Positions 35,945 through 45,052 of a stretch of DNA of 64,000 nucleotides are shown in pieces. Under the pieces are notes generated by a model. It was not told the origin of the DNA and did no database searches. It saw nothing but the letters and a program-made list of their open reading frames with translations. Source of the DNA: CAWBLP01 sp963721065 (GTDB lineage: Bacteria > Pseudomonadota > Alphaproteobacteria > Acetobacterales > Acetobacteraceae); the NCBI GenBank assembly GCA_963721065.1, contig CAVRHO010000009.1:124001-188000 (forward strand), written 5' to 3'. Made by a program: the position numbers and the translations under genes. The stretch's first letter is position 1. Each line of letters starts with the position of its first letter.

Positions 35945-36775
35945 ATGTCAGTCACCGCCAACAGCTTCGGTCCGCTGCTGCGCGAATGGCGCCAGCGCCG
36001 CCGCATCAGCCAGCTCGACCTCGCGCTGGACGGCAATATCTCCGCGCGGCACCTCAGCTTTCTGGAAACCGGGCGGGCGCGGCCGAGCCGGGAGATGGTG
36101 CTGAATCTGGCGGAACAGTTGGGGGTGCCGCTGCGCGACCGGAACGTGCTGCTGGCCGCCGCCGGGTTTGCGCCAGTGTACAGCGAGCGCCGGCTGGACG
36201 ATCCGGCGATGAGCGTGGCGCGCCAGGCGGTGGAGCTGGTGATCCAGGGGCACCTGCCGTATCCGGCGATTGCGGTGGACCGGCACTGGACGCTGGTTGC
36301 GGCGAATGACGCGGTGCCGCCATTGCTGGCCGGCGTGGACGCAGCGCTGCTGCAGCCACCGGTGAACGTGTTGCGCCTGGCGCTGCATCCGTCCGGCCTG
36401 GCACCACGCACGGCGAACCTGCCGGAATGGCGGAATCATCTGCTGGAACGGCTGCGCATCCAGATCGAGGCCAGCGGCGATCCGGTTCTGGCCGCCCTGC
36501 TGCACGAGCTGCGCGGCTTCCCCGTGCCGCGCACCCCGGGCCCGCCACGCCGGGCGCGTGACTATGCGGGCATGGTGGTGCCGTTCGAACTGGTGACCGA
36601 AGCCGGCATCCTGGCGATGTTCAGCACGGTCACCGTGTTCGGCACGCCGGTGGATGTCACGCTGTCGGAACTGGCGCTGGAATGTTTCTACCCGGCAGAC
36701 GCGGCAACAGCGGCCATCCTGAAACGGTCTGCCGCCGCGCGCCGGGCGCCGCCTCCGGCGGTGTCGTTGCCATAG
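35945..36775 (+). CDS. XRE-family transcriptional regulator with MmyB-like ligand domain
   Basis: A 276-residue DNA-binding regulator. The helix-turn-helix occupies about residues 8-65 (LREWRQRRRISQLDLALDGN, then ISARHLSFLETGRARPS). The C-terminal part matches the MmyB-like ligand-binding domain, with YPAIAVDRHWTLVAANDAV, VNVLRLALHPSGLAPRTANL, and VTVFGTPVDVTLSELALECF. Relatives often sit divergent from a small oxidoreductase or NTF2-fold gene that they control. I chose ATG 35945; an ATG 36 nt upstream is also possible. Confidence 0.88.
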   Translation: MSVTANSFGPLLREWRQRRRISQLDLALDGNISARHLSFLETGRARPSREMVLNLAEQLGVPLRDRNVLLAAAGFAPVYSERRLDDPAMSVARQAVELVIQGHLPYPAIAVDRHWTLVAANDAVPPLLAGVDAALLQPPVNVLRLALHPSGLAPRTANLPEWRNHLLERLRIQIEASGDPVLAALLHELRGFPVPRTPGPPRRARDYAGMVVPFELVTEAGILAMFSTVTVFGTPVDVTLSELALECFYPADAATAAILKRSAAARRAPPPAVSLP

Positions 36776-36839
36776 GCGTGGATTGCGAGCCCGGCGCGTA
36801 CGGCCCATGCTGCCGGGCAACACGAAGGGGGAGGCGGCC

Positions 36840-38105
36840 ATGGGCATGACCATGACGGAGAAGATACTGGCGCGCGCCAGCGGCAGCAGTGCGGTGAAGC
36901 CGGGCGATGTTGCCGTTGTGGATGTCGAGACGGCCGTGCTGATGGACATGACCTTCCTGCCGGAAGGCTGGCGCGAGGTCCTGAAAGTCCACAACCCCAG
37001 CAAGATCGCCATCGTGTTCGACCACCTGGTACCGGCGCCCACCATCCAGGCCGCGACCGCGATGCGCACCGGGCGGCAGTTCGCCGCGAAATTCGGGATC
37101 GAGCGGTTGCACGACGTGGGATACGACCAGGGCATCGCCCATGCCGTGGTGGCGGACCGCGCCTATGCCGTCCCGGGCACGGTGCTGGTGAACGGCGATT
37201 CGCACACCTGCGCCGCCGGCGCCTTCAACTGCGCGGCGCGCGGCGTCGGCGGGCCGGACATGCTGTTCGCGGTGACGACCGGCAAGGCGTGGTTCCGCGT
37301 CGGCGAAACCGTGCGCTACGACCTTACCGGCAAGCTGCCCGACGGCGTGTCGGCCAAGGACATCTTCCTGACCATCGCCGGCCAGTACGGCGCGCACGTC
37401 AACCAGAACGTCGAATACGGCGGGCCGGGCATGGCCACGCTCAGCATCAACGGCCGGCGCACGCTGGCCACGATGGGCACCGAACTCTCCGCCGAGTTCG
37501 TCATCTTCGAGCCGGACGACGCGCTGCTGGACTACGTGCGCGCCCGCAACAAACAGCCGTTCGAACCGGCGGTGCCGGATGCCGACGCGGCGTACGCGGA
37601 CCGCCGCACCATCGACCTGGGCAGCCTGGAACCGCTGGTGGCGCTGCCGGATGCGGTGGTGAACAACTCGGTGAAGATCAGCCAGGTGGCGGGGCAGAAG
37701 ATCGACCAGGCGTTCATCGGCTCCTGCGCCAACGGCACGCTGGACGACCTGGAAGTTGCGGCGAAGGTGGTGAAGGGCCGCCGGGTGGCACGCGGCACGC
37801 GGCTGATCGTCACCCCCGGCACCGAGGCGATCCACCGCGCCGCGGTCAAGGCCGGCTATGTGGAAACCCTGCTGGACGCCGGCGCCGTCGTTACGCCCGC
37901 CACCTGCGGCGCCTGCATCGGCGGACACCTGGGCGCGCTGGGACCCGACGAGGTGTGCATCACCGCCAGCACGCGCAACTTCAAAGGGCGCATGGGCGAT
38001 CCCTCGGCACAAATCTACATGGGATCGCCGGCGACGGTGGCGGCCTCGGCGCTGGCCGGGGCGATCGCGCATCCAGGCGAATTCTTCCGGGGAGACGCGG
38101 CATGA
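36840..38105 (+). CDS. 3-isopropylmalate dehydratase/homoaconitase-type large subunit
   Basis: A 421-residue aconitase-superfamily large subunit, of the shorter HacA/LeuC2 type rather than the usual LeuC of about 470 residues. The [4Fe-4S] ligands are C296 (GSCANGTLDD), C356 and C359 (TCGACIGG). Substrate blocks include NPSKIAIVFDHLVPAP and GDSHTCAAGAFNCAARG. It may dehydrate isopropylmalate, a homologue or a different 2-hydroxy acid; the neighbours do not decide. The stop overlaps the small-subunit ATG (ATGA). It lies downstream of the XRE regulator on the same strand, with a GGGGGAGG Shine-Dalgarno. Confidence 0.88.
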   Translation: MGMTMTEKILARASGSSAVKPGDVAVVDVETAVLMDMTFLPEGWREVLKVHNPSKIAIVFDHLVPAPTIQAATAMRTGRQFAAKFGIERLHDVGYDQGIAHAVVADRAYAVPGTVLVNGDSHTCAAGAFNCAARGVGGPDMLFAVTTGKAWFRVGETVRYDLTGKLPDGVSAKDIFLTIAGQYGAHVNQNVEYGGPGMATLSINGRRTLATMGTELSAEFVIFEPDDALLDYVRARNKQPFEPAVPDADAAYADRRTIDLGSLEPLVALPDAVVNNSVKISQVAGQKIDQAFIGSCANGTLDDLEVAAKVVKGRRVARGTRLIVTPGTEAIHRAAVKAGYVETLLDAGAVVTPATCGACIGGHLGALGPDEVCITASTRNFKGRMGDPSAQIYMGSPATVAASALAGAIAHPGEFFRGDAA

Positions 38106-38620
38106 GCGGGTCCAATGCGCTGGCCGGGCGGGTGTGGAAATTCGGCGACAACGTCAACACCGACCTGATGCTGCCCGGCCCGTATCTGTTCCGCAGCGAG
38201 GAGGACCAGGCCACGGCGGTGTTCATCAACAACCGCCCGGAATTCCTGCGGGAGATGCACAAGGGCGACGTGATCATCGGCGGCTTCAACTACGGCATGG
38301 GATCGTCGCGCCCGGCCGCGCGCAGCCTGCGCAACTGCGGCGTGGGATTCCTGCTGGCGGAAACGATCAACGGCCTGTTCTTCCGCAACGCCGTCAACTT
38401 CGGGTTCCGCGCGTTCGAGTGCTCCGGCATCAGCCAAGCGTTCGAGGAGGGCGACACCGCGGAACTGTCGATCGAGGACTGGACCGCCACCAACCGCCGC
38501 ACCGGGCAGACGCTGAAGGTGACGCCGGTGCCGAAGATGCTGCTGGACCTGATGCTGGGCGGCGGCGTGCTGCCGTCGCTGGAGGCGCAGGGGTTGATCG
38601 CGCCGAAACGGGCGGGCTGA
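38102..38620 (+). CDS. 3-isopropylmalate dehydratase/homoaconitase-type small subunit
   Basis: A 172-residue swivel-domain subunit that completes the active site of the large subunit. The conserved VWKFGDNVNTDLMLPGPYL start and the FNYGMGSSRPAARSLRNCGV loop are present. Its ATG overlaps the large-subunit stop by 4 nt. As with its partner, the substrate is uncertain: leucine-pathway LeuD usually has about 200 residues, so a LeuD2/HacB-type role is favoured. A long inverted repeat follows. Confidence 0.88.
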   Translation: MSGSNALAGRVWKFGDNVNTDLMLPGPYLFRSEEDQATAVFINNRPEFLREMHKGDVIIGGFNYGMGSSRPAARSLRNCGVGFLLAETINGLFFRNAVNFGFRAFECSGISQAFEEGDTAELSIEDWTATNRRTGQTLKVTPVPKMLLDLMLGGGVLPSLEAQGLIAPKRAG

Positions 38621-38700
38621 AGTTCGAGCGGCGAGGGTGGGGCGTAGCCGGACGAGCGGGGGCAAGCCTCGAGGCTGCGTGGGGCATGCAGGGCAGACAG

Positions 38701-38858
38701 CAAGTCATACACAGAGTTTCACCAAGTGCACACAGAGTTTCACCGAGAGACACCGTGTCATCGTGAAAGATGGTCGGATCAGGGGATCGGCTGCGAAGCA
38801 ATAAAATAAAACTCCGTGAAACTCTGTGTGCACTTGGTGAAACTCTGTGTATGACTTG
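38701..38858. repeat. perfect 43-bp inverted repeat with 72-bp loop
   Basis: The left arm (38701-38743, beginning caagtcatacacagagtttc) is matched exactly in reverse complement by 38816-38858 (ending tgtgtatgacttg). Inside each arm acacagagtttcacc occurs as a short direct repeat. The 332 bp gap contains no credible gene; frames crossing it are shadows. Confidence 0.92.
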
Positions 38859-38952
38859 CTTTTGTTGCCCGCCCGACACCAAGCCGCGCGCTGAGTGGCC
38901 ACCGTGACCGGCCTCCCCCCGCCACAGCACCTGAACGAACAGGAAAGATCGC

Positions 38953-39516
38953 ATGCAAGACACCACCACATGGCGCGCCGATCCGCTCGTCTGGGGCCAC
39001 GGCCCCCGCGTGTTCGAGATGTTCCTCGAACCCACCTGCCCGTTTTCCGCCAAGGCGTTCGGCAAGCTCGACGACCTGCTCGCCCAGGCGGGCGAAGACC
39101 GTGTCACCGTCAGGATCCGTCTGCAGTCGCAGCCCTGGCACATGTATTCCGGCGTGATCACGCGGTGCATCCTGGCCGCCTCCACGCTGCAAGCCGGCAA
39201 GGCGGCGGCCAAGACCGTGATGCAAGCGGTCTTCGCGCACCGCGAGGAATTCGAGTTCGAACGTCACTGCCGCGGCCCCAACATGGACGCGACCCCCAAC
39301 GACATCATCGCCCGGATCGAGCGCTACAGCGGGGTAACGCTCGCCGCAGCGTTCGCGATCCCCGACCTGGACCGGGAGATCAAGTGGCACTGCAAATACG
39401 CGCGCCAGAACGGCATCCATGTCTCGCCGACCTTCATGATCGACGGGCTGGTGCAGCCCGATATCGGCAGCGGCGATGCGGTCGCCGACTGGGTGTCACG
39501 CCTGGCGGCGGCCTGA
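38953..39516 (+). CDS. thioredoxin-fold (DsbA-like) protein with CPFS active-site motif
   Basis: A 187-residue cytosolic-looking protein (no signal peptide) with a thioredoxin-like DsbA-family fold. The active-site position reads PTCPFSAKAF, so only one cysteine of the CXXC pair is kept. A cis-Pro loop is seen in HVSPTFMIDGLV, and a helical insertion lies between. A single cysteine argues against classical disulfide exchange and suggests a glutathione-linked or monothiol role. It is isolated, with a VOC gene 102 bp downstream. Confidence 0.7.
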   Translation: MQDTTTWRADPLVWGHGPRVFEMFLEPTCPFSAKAFGKLDDLLAQAGEDRVTVRIRLQSQPWHMYSGVITRCILAASTLQAGKAAAKTVMQAVFAHREEFEFERHCRGPNMDATPNDIIARIERYSGVTLAAAFAIPDLDREIKWHCKYARQNGIHVSPTFMIDGLVQPDIGSGDAVADWVSRLAAA

Positions 39517-39618
39517 ACGTTCACGCCCGGATCCCCGGCGCCCCTTTTCCTGACCCGCAAAGCATGTTCTGTTCGTGGCGCCCGCAGCCGCCGGCGTAAT
39601 TTTTGTGGAGGAGAATGA

Positions 39619-40002
39619 ATGTTCAGCCATGTGATGATCGGAAGCAACGATATTGCCCGGTCCAAGAAGTTCTATGACGCCCTGTTCGCCGCGATGGGCG
39701 GCAAGCCCGGCAAGCAGGATCCCAAGGGGCGGCTGCTGTACATGCACAACGGTGGGCTGTTCATGGTGACCAGCCCCATCGACGGCAAGCCCGCCACCCA
39801 TGGCAATGGCGGCACGATCGGCTTCGCCATGGAGAGCCCCGAGCAGGCGAATGCCTGGCACCAGGCCGGCGTCGCCAACGGCGGCACCGCCATCGAGGAT
39901 CCGCCGGGCGTGCGTTCGGGTGGGGCCGTTCCGCTGTATCTCGCCTATCTGCGCGATCCCGACGGCAACAAGCTGTGCGGCCTGTATCGCATGCCGGCCT
40001 GA
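39619..40002 (+). CDS. VOC family (glyoxalase/dioxygenase-fold) protein
   Basis: A 127-residue single-domain VOC protein. It has the MFSHVMIGSNDIARSKKFYD start, a central GFAMESPEQANAWHQAGVAN block and the C-terminal LAYLRDPDGNKLCGLYRMP strand. One metal ligand is H4 and the final glutamate usual in glyoxalase I is replaced (DGNKLCGLY), so glyoxalase activity is doubtful. Related proteins act in glutathione-linked detoxification. It may be grouped with the following quinone reductase. Confidence 0.85.
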   Translation: MFSHVMIGSNDIARSKKFYDALFAAMGGKPGKQDPKGRLLYMHNGGLFMVTSPIDGKPATHGNGGTIGFAMESPEQANAWHQAGVANGGTAIEDPPGVRSGGAVPLYLAYLRDPDGNKLCGLYRMPA

Positions 40003-40115
40003 TCGGTCGCGCCTGGAACATGGCAGGGCCGCCACCCGGCGGCCCGCCTCAGGTGCAGGGGCCGTGATTGGTTCCGCACCAGCAACCCCCGCAGCAGCAA
40101 CCAAGGAGACGGAAC

Positions 40116-41099
40116 ATGCGCGCCGTGTGGTACGACCGCCAGGGTCCAGCCGCCGAGGTGCTGACCGCCGGCGAGCTTCCCGTCCCCGATCCCGCCGCCG
40201 GCGAACTGCGCGTGCGGCTGGAGGCATCCGGCGTCAACCCGTCCGACACCTATCGCCGCGGCGGCCTGGTGCCGCCGGAATATCCGCGCGTCATCCCCAA
40301 CAGCGACGGTGCCGGCGTGGTGGACCGTGTCGGCCCCGGCGTGCCGGACTCCTGGATGGGCAAGCGCGTCTGGCTGTACAACGGCCAGCGCAACGGCCGT
40401 TGGATGGGCACCGCGGCGGAGTTCATCACGCTGAACGCCGACCTGGTCACCGAACTGCCCGACCACGTTTCCTTCGCCGAGGGCGCCACGCTGGGCATTC
40501 CCTGCATGACCGCGCATCGCTGCGTGTTCGTCGCCGGCCCGGTGCAGGGCCGCGTGGTGCTGGTCACCGGCGGCGCCGGCGCGGTGGGCCATTACGCGGT
40601 GCAGCTCGCCGCCTGGGCCGGCGCGACCGTGATCGCCACGGTCAGTTCGGAGGAAAAGGCGGAACGCGCGCGGGCCGGAGGCGCCGCGCTGACCATCAAC
40701 TACCGCACCGACGACGTTGCCGCCCGCATCCGCAGCTTCGCCGGCGCGGTGGACCACGTGGTGGATGTGGATTTCGGCGGCAACCTGGCCGTGACGCTGG
40801 ACGTGCTGCGCAACGGCGGCAGCATCGCGTTCTATGCCTCCAACGGCGATCGCGCGCCGCCGGTGCCGGCCCGGGAGGTGATGCAGAAGAACCTGGCGGT
40901 GTACGGCATGGTGCTGCCCACCTCGCCGCACGAGTCCCGCAAACGGGCGCAGTCCGACATCGCCCGCTGGGTCGCCGTGCCCGGGCGCATCCTGTCCGTG
41001 GCGGACCGGTTCCCCCTGGCACAGACCGCCGCGGCGCATCAGGCCGTGGAGCGGGGCGGGAAGGTCGGCACGGTCGTTGTCGAGACGGCGCGCCATTGA
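40116..41099 (+). CDS. zinc-independent NADPH:quinone reductase / MDR-family oxidoreductase
   Basis: A 327-residue medium-chain dehydrogenase/reductase of the quinone oxidoreductase class. The N-terminal MRAVWYDRQGPAAEVLTAGE and SGVNPSDTYRRGGL blocks, the NADPH-binding glycine motif VVLVTGGAGAVGHYAVQLAA (about 147-165) and the absence of zinc-ligand cysteines are characteristic. It should reduce quinones or enals with NADPH. The start has an AAGGAGAC Shine-Dalgarno. It is probably in the same detoxification group as the VOC and thioredoxin-fold genes. Confidence 0.9.
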   Translation: MRAVWYDRQGPAAEVLTAGELPVPDPAAGELRVRLEASGVNPSDTYRRGGLVPPEYPRVIPNSDGAGVVDRVGPGVPDSWMGKRVWLYNGQRNGRWMGTAAEFITLNADLVTELPDHVSFAEGATLGIPCMTAHRCVFVAGPVQGRVVLVTGGAGAVGHYAVQLAAWAGATVIATVSSEEKAERARAGGAALTINYRTDDVAARIRSFAGAVDHVVDVDFGGNLAVTLDVLRNGGSIAFYASNGDRAPPVPAREVMQKNLAVYGMVLPTSPHESRKRAQSDIARWVAVPGRILSVADRFPLAQTAAAHQAVERGGKVGTVVVETARH

Positions 41100-41255
41100 T
41101 CCGACGCTGGCGGATCGATCCCACAAGCGAAGCGTAACCCGTCGCAGCGGGCGAAGGCCGGAGATTTTCCCCCAGGACTGGAGGGCCGGCCATGACGGGA
41201 GGCACCGCGGAGGCTGGCAGCGCTTCGAACCCGTCCGCCCGTTACACCGACGACA

Positions 41256-42422
41256 CTAACGCCCCGGCAACTCCAGCACGTTCTTCGCCAGGATGTTGCG
41301 CTGGATCTCGTTCGACCCCGCATAGATCGACGCCGGTCGCGACTGCAGGAACAACCCCGCCGGGTTCAGCTCGCGGTTGCCGTCCAGCGGCCCGAACTGC
41401 CCGCCATGTTCGCCCGAGATCTCCAGCATCGTCTCGGTAATCCGCTGGAACAGCTCGGTCTGGTGAACCTTCAGCATCGACACATCCGGGCCCAGCGCCT
41501 CGCCACGGCGCACCTTCTCGACGAAGGTCTCGTAGAGATCCTTGTGATCCTCCAGGTCCAGCCGCAGCCGGATATAGCGCTCCTGGAACAGCGGATCCTC
41601 CCAGACCCCCATCCGCTCGGCCAGCAGCTTCAGCCGCTTCAACGCATAGGAAGACTGGCGGGGGGAACCGGAGCCGATGCGCTCGAACCCCAGCAGCGCC
41701 TTGGCCATGGTCCAGCCCTTGTTGATCTGGCCGACCAGGTTGTCCTTCGGCACGCGCACATTGTCGAAGAACGTCTCACAGAACTCGTCCGCCATGTCGA
41801 TATTGGTGATCGGGCGGACGGTGATGCCGGGCGAGTCCATCGGCACCAGCAGGAAGCTGATGCCGTCCTGCTTCTTCGCCTGCTTGTCGGTGCGCACCAG
41901 CAGGAAGATCCAGTTGGCGTCCATCGCCAGGCTGGTCCAGATCTTCTGCCCGTTCACCACCCAGTGGTCACCGTCCAGCACCGCCTCGGTGCGCAGGCTG
42001 GCCAGGTCGGACCCGGCATTCGGCTCGCTGTAGCCCTGGCACCAGATGTGTTCGCCGGCCAGGATCTTCGGCAGGAAGAATTCCTGCTGCTCCTTCGTGC
42101 CGAACTTGATCAGCAGCGGGCCGATCATGGTCATGCCCATGTCGTTCAGCCGGGCGCAGCCGTAGCGCTCCTTCTCCTCCAGGAAGATGAGCTGCTTGCT
42201 GGCGGAAATCCCCATGCCGCCGAATTCCTTCGGCCAGTTGGGGCACAGCCAGCCCTGCTGCGACAGCTTATGGTACCAGGGCTTGTTGTCCTTGAAGTGC
42301 AGGCGCTTCGGAGGGTTGCGGATCTCCGGCGGGTAGTTGGCCTCGATCCAGCGGCGCACGTGCAGGCGGAACTCCTCGTCGGTCAGGGAGTCCAGGTCTT
42401 CCGGTTCGGCGATGACATCCAT
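41256..42422 (-). CDS. acyl-CoA dehydrogenase
   Basis: A 388-residue FAD-dependent acyl-CoA dehydrogenase. It has an N-terminal helical domain (FRLHVRRWIEANYPPEIRNP), the middle beta domain with WCQGYSEPNAGSDLASLRTE and WVVNGQKIWTSLAM, and the C-terminal helices ending PASIYAGSNEIQRNILAKNV. It oxidises an acyl-CoA to the enoyl-CoA and passes electrons to ETF. The substrate chain cannot be read; the sequence is like the FadE-type group that acts on branched or aromatic side chains. It stands alone, followed downstream by non-coding sequence. Confidence 0.92.
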   Translation of the reverse strand: MDVIAEPEDLDSLTDEEFRLHVRRWIEANYPPEIRNPPKRLHFKDNKPWYHKLSQQGWLCPNWPKEFGGMGISASKQLIFLEEKERYGCARLNDMGMTMIGPLLIKFGTKEQQEFFLPKILAGEHIWCQGYSEPNAGSDLASLRTEAVLDGDHWVVNGQKIWTSLAMDANWIFLLVRTDKQAKKQDGISFLLVPMDSPGITVRPITNIDMADEFCETFFDNVRVPKDNLVGQINKGWTMAKALLGFERIGSGSPRQSSYALKRLKLLAERMGVWEDPLFQERYIRLRLDLEDHKDLYETFVEKVRRGEALGPDVSMLKVHQTELFQRITETMLEISGEHGGQFGPLDGNRELNPAGLFLQSRPASIYAGSNEIQRNILAKNVLELPGR

Positions 42423-42600
42423 TGTGCGCGTCCTCCTTCTCCACACGGGCGCTGCCCCAGATGGTCCCCGGGCGGGCGGCGACGTCAAGTCCTCCCCCAG
42501 GGTCGCCCCAGGGCAATCGCATAAGCGGGCGGTCTGAACAGGCGCGCGCCGAGGCCGCGGCAGCTCAACCCGCATCGCCGGAGCGGTTCGGTCGTCTGTT

Positions 42601-42791
42601 AAGCATTCAACACGGAGCGCACGAAGGACCACGGAGAGCCACGGAGCGTCTTTCCCTGGCAAGGACCGCTCGTGTATAGGCCCCGGCCGGTAATCAATAT
42701 CATGCGGTGCGGGTGATAACTGCGCGGCCGCGCAGCGCCGGATCGCTCCGTGGCCCTCCGTGGTCCTCTGTGCGCTCCGTGTTGAATGCTT
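42601..42791. repeat. 48-bp near-perfect inverted repeat with 95-bp loop
   Basis: Left arm 42601-42648 (aagcattcaacacggagcgc onwards) and right arm 42744-42791 (ending ccgtgttgaatgctt) are reverse complements at 45 of 48 positions. Each arm has repeated ccacggag motifs. It lies in the 484 bp gap between the acyl-CoA dehydrogenase and the amidase gene; nothing else was recognised there. It resembles the 38701-38858 element in design but not in sequence. Confidence 0.88.
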
Positions 42792-42906
42792 GCAGCAGAA
42801 CGAAACGCACCGGCCGCCCGGGGTTCCCGGGTACGGTGCGGCAAATGCGCCTGCACCGCCAGGCGCCACGTGATCGGCTCCGTGGGCCCCGTCATCGCGA
42901 CGACGA

Positions 42907-44135
42907 TCACCCCGCCAGCTCAACCACCGTATCCAGCAGCACCTGCGCCCCGCGCGCCACATGCTCGGCCGTCGAGTACCTCCTTCGGATTGTGCGTGAT
43001 CCCATCGACGCTCGGCACGAACAGCATGGCGCTGGGGCACAGCGGCGCGATCAGCACCGAGTTCATGCCCCGCCGCCGCGGTCATGTCGCGCGACGACAA
43101 CTGCCGCGCCTCCGCCTTGCCGCGCAGCACGTTGCACAGCGTCTGATCGAACGCCACAGGACCGAAGACGGCGTACGGATCCACCGCCACCTTCACCCCC
43201 CGGCGCGTCTCGATCTCGGCGATCGCCGCCCGCAGCGCACGTTCCATTTCGATCGCCTCATGCGCATGCTCGTGGCGCACGTCGCAATGCAGGCGGGTGA
43301 TGTTGGGGACGTTGCCACGCGCGTTCGGGTAGTTCTCGATCCAGCTCGCGGAGGCGCGGCCGAGCGGTTCGGCGGCCAGGGCGATGCGTTCCACGGCCAG
43401 GATGATCTCGGCCGTCGCGGCCAGGCTGTCCCGCCGCCGGTCCATCGTCGTCGGCCCCACATGGCTCGGCTCGCCGGTCACCGTCAGTTGGAAATAGCGG
43501 GCGTGCATCGTGGTGGTGACGATGCCGATATCGGTGCCGGTCGCCTCCAGCACCGGGCCCTGTTCGTTGTGCCCCTCCAGCCAGCACGCCCAGCCGCGCG
43601 GGGACGGCGGCAACGGGCCGGCCTGCCCACTGTCCCGCAGCGCCTGCGCGACGCTGATGCCGTCGTCGTCGGTGATCGCCAGCGCCGCCTCCAGCATCAT
43701 GTCGCCGGCGTGCACACGGCTGCCCATCATCGCGGGGCGGAAGCGGCTGCCTTCCTCGTTGGTCCAGTTCACCAGTTCCAGCGGCGTGCGGGTGCGCAGG
43801 CCGGCGTCGTCCAGCGCGCGCATGATCTCCAGCCCCGCCAGCACACCGAACGGACCGTCGAAGCGCCCGCCGGTGGGGACGGTGTCCAGATGACTGCCGA
43901 AGGCGATGGCACCGGCGGTCGGCTGCCTGCCCTCACGGCGGAAGAACATGTTGCCGATGGCGTCCTGTTCCTCGTGCAGGCCCAGCTCCTGGCACCAGCG
44001 CCGGAACAGGGCGCGGGCGGCGGCGTCTTCCGGCGACAGGGCCAGGCGGCAGTTGCCGCCTTCCGGCGTGGCGCCGATCTGCGCCATCTCCATCAGCGAC
44101 TGCCACAGCCGGTCGGCGTTGATCGTCGGGGTCAT
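42907..44135 (-). CDS. Zn-dependent hydantoinase/carbamoylase family amidase (two extra bases)
   Basis: An M20-family amidase of the N-carbamoyl-L-amino acid hydrolase/allantoate amidohydrolase/beta-ureidopropionase group. Metal ligands are visible: H82 and D93 in GSHLDTVPTGGRFDGPFGVL and E127-E128 in NWTNEEGSRF; HVGPTTMDRRRDSL is the dimer/substrate loop. The C-terminus changes frame twice. Removing one G from GGGGCATG near 43067-43071, and one from GAGGTAC near 42979-42980, restores AAAGMNSVLIAPLCPSAMLF, then ITHNPKEYSTAEHVARGAQ and the stop at 42907, giving 408 residues. Substrate (carbamoyl amino acid, allantoate, ureidopropionate) is undecided. Confidence 0.87.
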
Positions 44136-44535
44136 GGGGCGTTCCTGGATGTGGTGGCAGGTAAGGAAGACATGCCCCACTTCGCGGCCCAGGACGAGTC
44201 ACCGATGACCACCGGGCAGGGAATCCGGCCGAAGCGGGGCGACGCGAGAAACCGGGGCCGCTCATCGTTGTTTGAGCTGGATGGACCGGTGTGGCGTTCG
44301 ACACTCGCGGCGCACCCATGGCGGCGCCCCTCATGCGCCGCGGCGCCGATATGTTGGCTGGCGAACGCCGGCCGTCCACCACGGTTGCCCGCATCAAAGA
44401 CGTTGCCCGCGTCGAAGACGTGGATGGCCGGCCGCCGCCACCCACAACCGGTGGGGCACGCCGCGCGTCAAACGCAATGTGGTGTGTGGAACACAAAGCC
44501 GGTCGGCACCACCGCTCGGGAACGGAGAACAACTC
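44136..44535. other. 400 bp gap between divergent genes
   Basis: This lies between the amidase gene and the divergent small hypothetical gene. Frames crossing it are low-complexity Arg/Pro-rich shadows. No repeat family member or promoter could be called. The ACGGAGAAC before 44536 is the likely ribosome-binding site of the next gene. Confidence 0.4.
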
Positions 44536-44814
44536 ATGGCAGCACACGACGCCCCAGGCCGCCCTCATACCGGCGCCGCGACGAACGAAGCCGACACGAC
44601 GCTTCAGATCCCTGTCGCCGGCTACCCGATCTCGGAAGACGCCGTGGCGGACTGGTTCCAGCGCACCTACCAGCGCCCGCCCACGGACCGTGAACTCGGC
44701 GCCATCATCGACGCAATGGCGCAGCGGGAAGCCACGCCACCCCATGTCGGCCCCAACTCCGAACCCGAGGGCTGGACGCTCGGCCCCGTGACCAGCGCGA
44801 TCGACCGGGGCTGA
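44536..44814 (+). CDS. small hypothetical protein
   Basis: A 92-residue acidic protein that I do not recognise. Residues 1-25 are polar and probably disordered. The middle AGYPISEDAVADWFQRTYQR followed by PPTDRELGAIIDAMAQRE predicts two or three amphipathic helices, and the tail is rich in Pro, Glu and Gly. There are no cysteines, signal peptide or TM segment. The start has a weak ACGGAGA site, and codon use is like the neighbours, which supports a real gene. Gene context gives no clue. Confidence 0.5.
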   Translation: MAAHDAPGRPHTGAATNEADTTLQIPVAGYPISEDAVADWFQRTYQRPPTDRELGAIIDAMAQREATPPHVGPNSEPEGWTLGPVTSAIDRG

Positions 44815-44937
44815 GTGGGCGTCTCAGGCTGGGGCGTCGCCTCGGCCTGAGGCCCCGGGGTTGGTCCCGCGCCTCAGACCACGGCTTATCCCCGTCTCAG
44901 GTCGGCACTGATCCCCGGCCTCAGGCTGGGGTCGGTC

Positions 44938-44986
44938 CCGCATCTCAGGCCAGCCCGCATCTCAGGCCAGCCCGCATCTCAGGCCG
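44938..44986. repeat. 17-bp tandem repeat, about three copies
   Basis: The unit cccgcatctcaggccag is repeated almost three times, inside a 238 bp non-coding stretch (44815-45052) whose other parts repeat looser ctcaggc-containing phrases. This is the convergent junction of the small hypothetical gene and the TPP enzyme gene. Confidence 0.75.
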
Positions 44987-45052
44987 GCGCTGATTCCCTG
45001 CCTGGGGCCGGGCCGGGCTCGGGCCCCCAGCCTCGGGGGTGATCCCCCGACG

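Noticed and set aside
36840..38620. Assignment as the leucine-biosynthesis leuC and leuD
   Set aside because: Subunit lengths are those of the shorter HacA/LeuC2 and HacB/LeuD2 type and no leuA or leuB is nearby, so no gene symbol is given.
41256..44180. A single 974-residue minus-strand frame joining an amidase and an acyl-CoA dehydrogenase
   Set aside because: The two proteins have their own starts and family lengths. The frame between them is low-complexity noise across an inverted repeat, and the amidase C-terminus is actually in other frames because of two extra bases.
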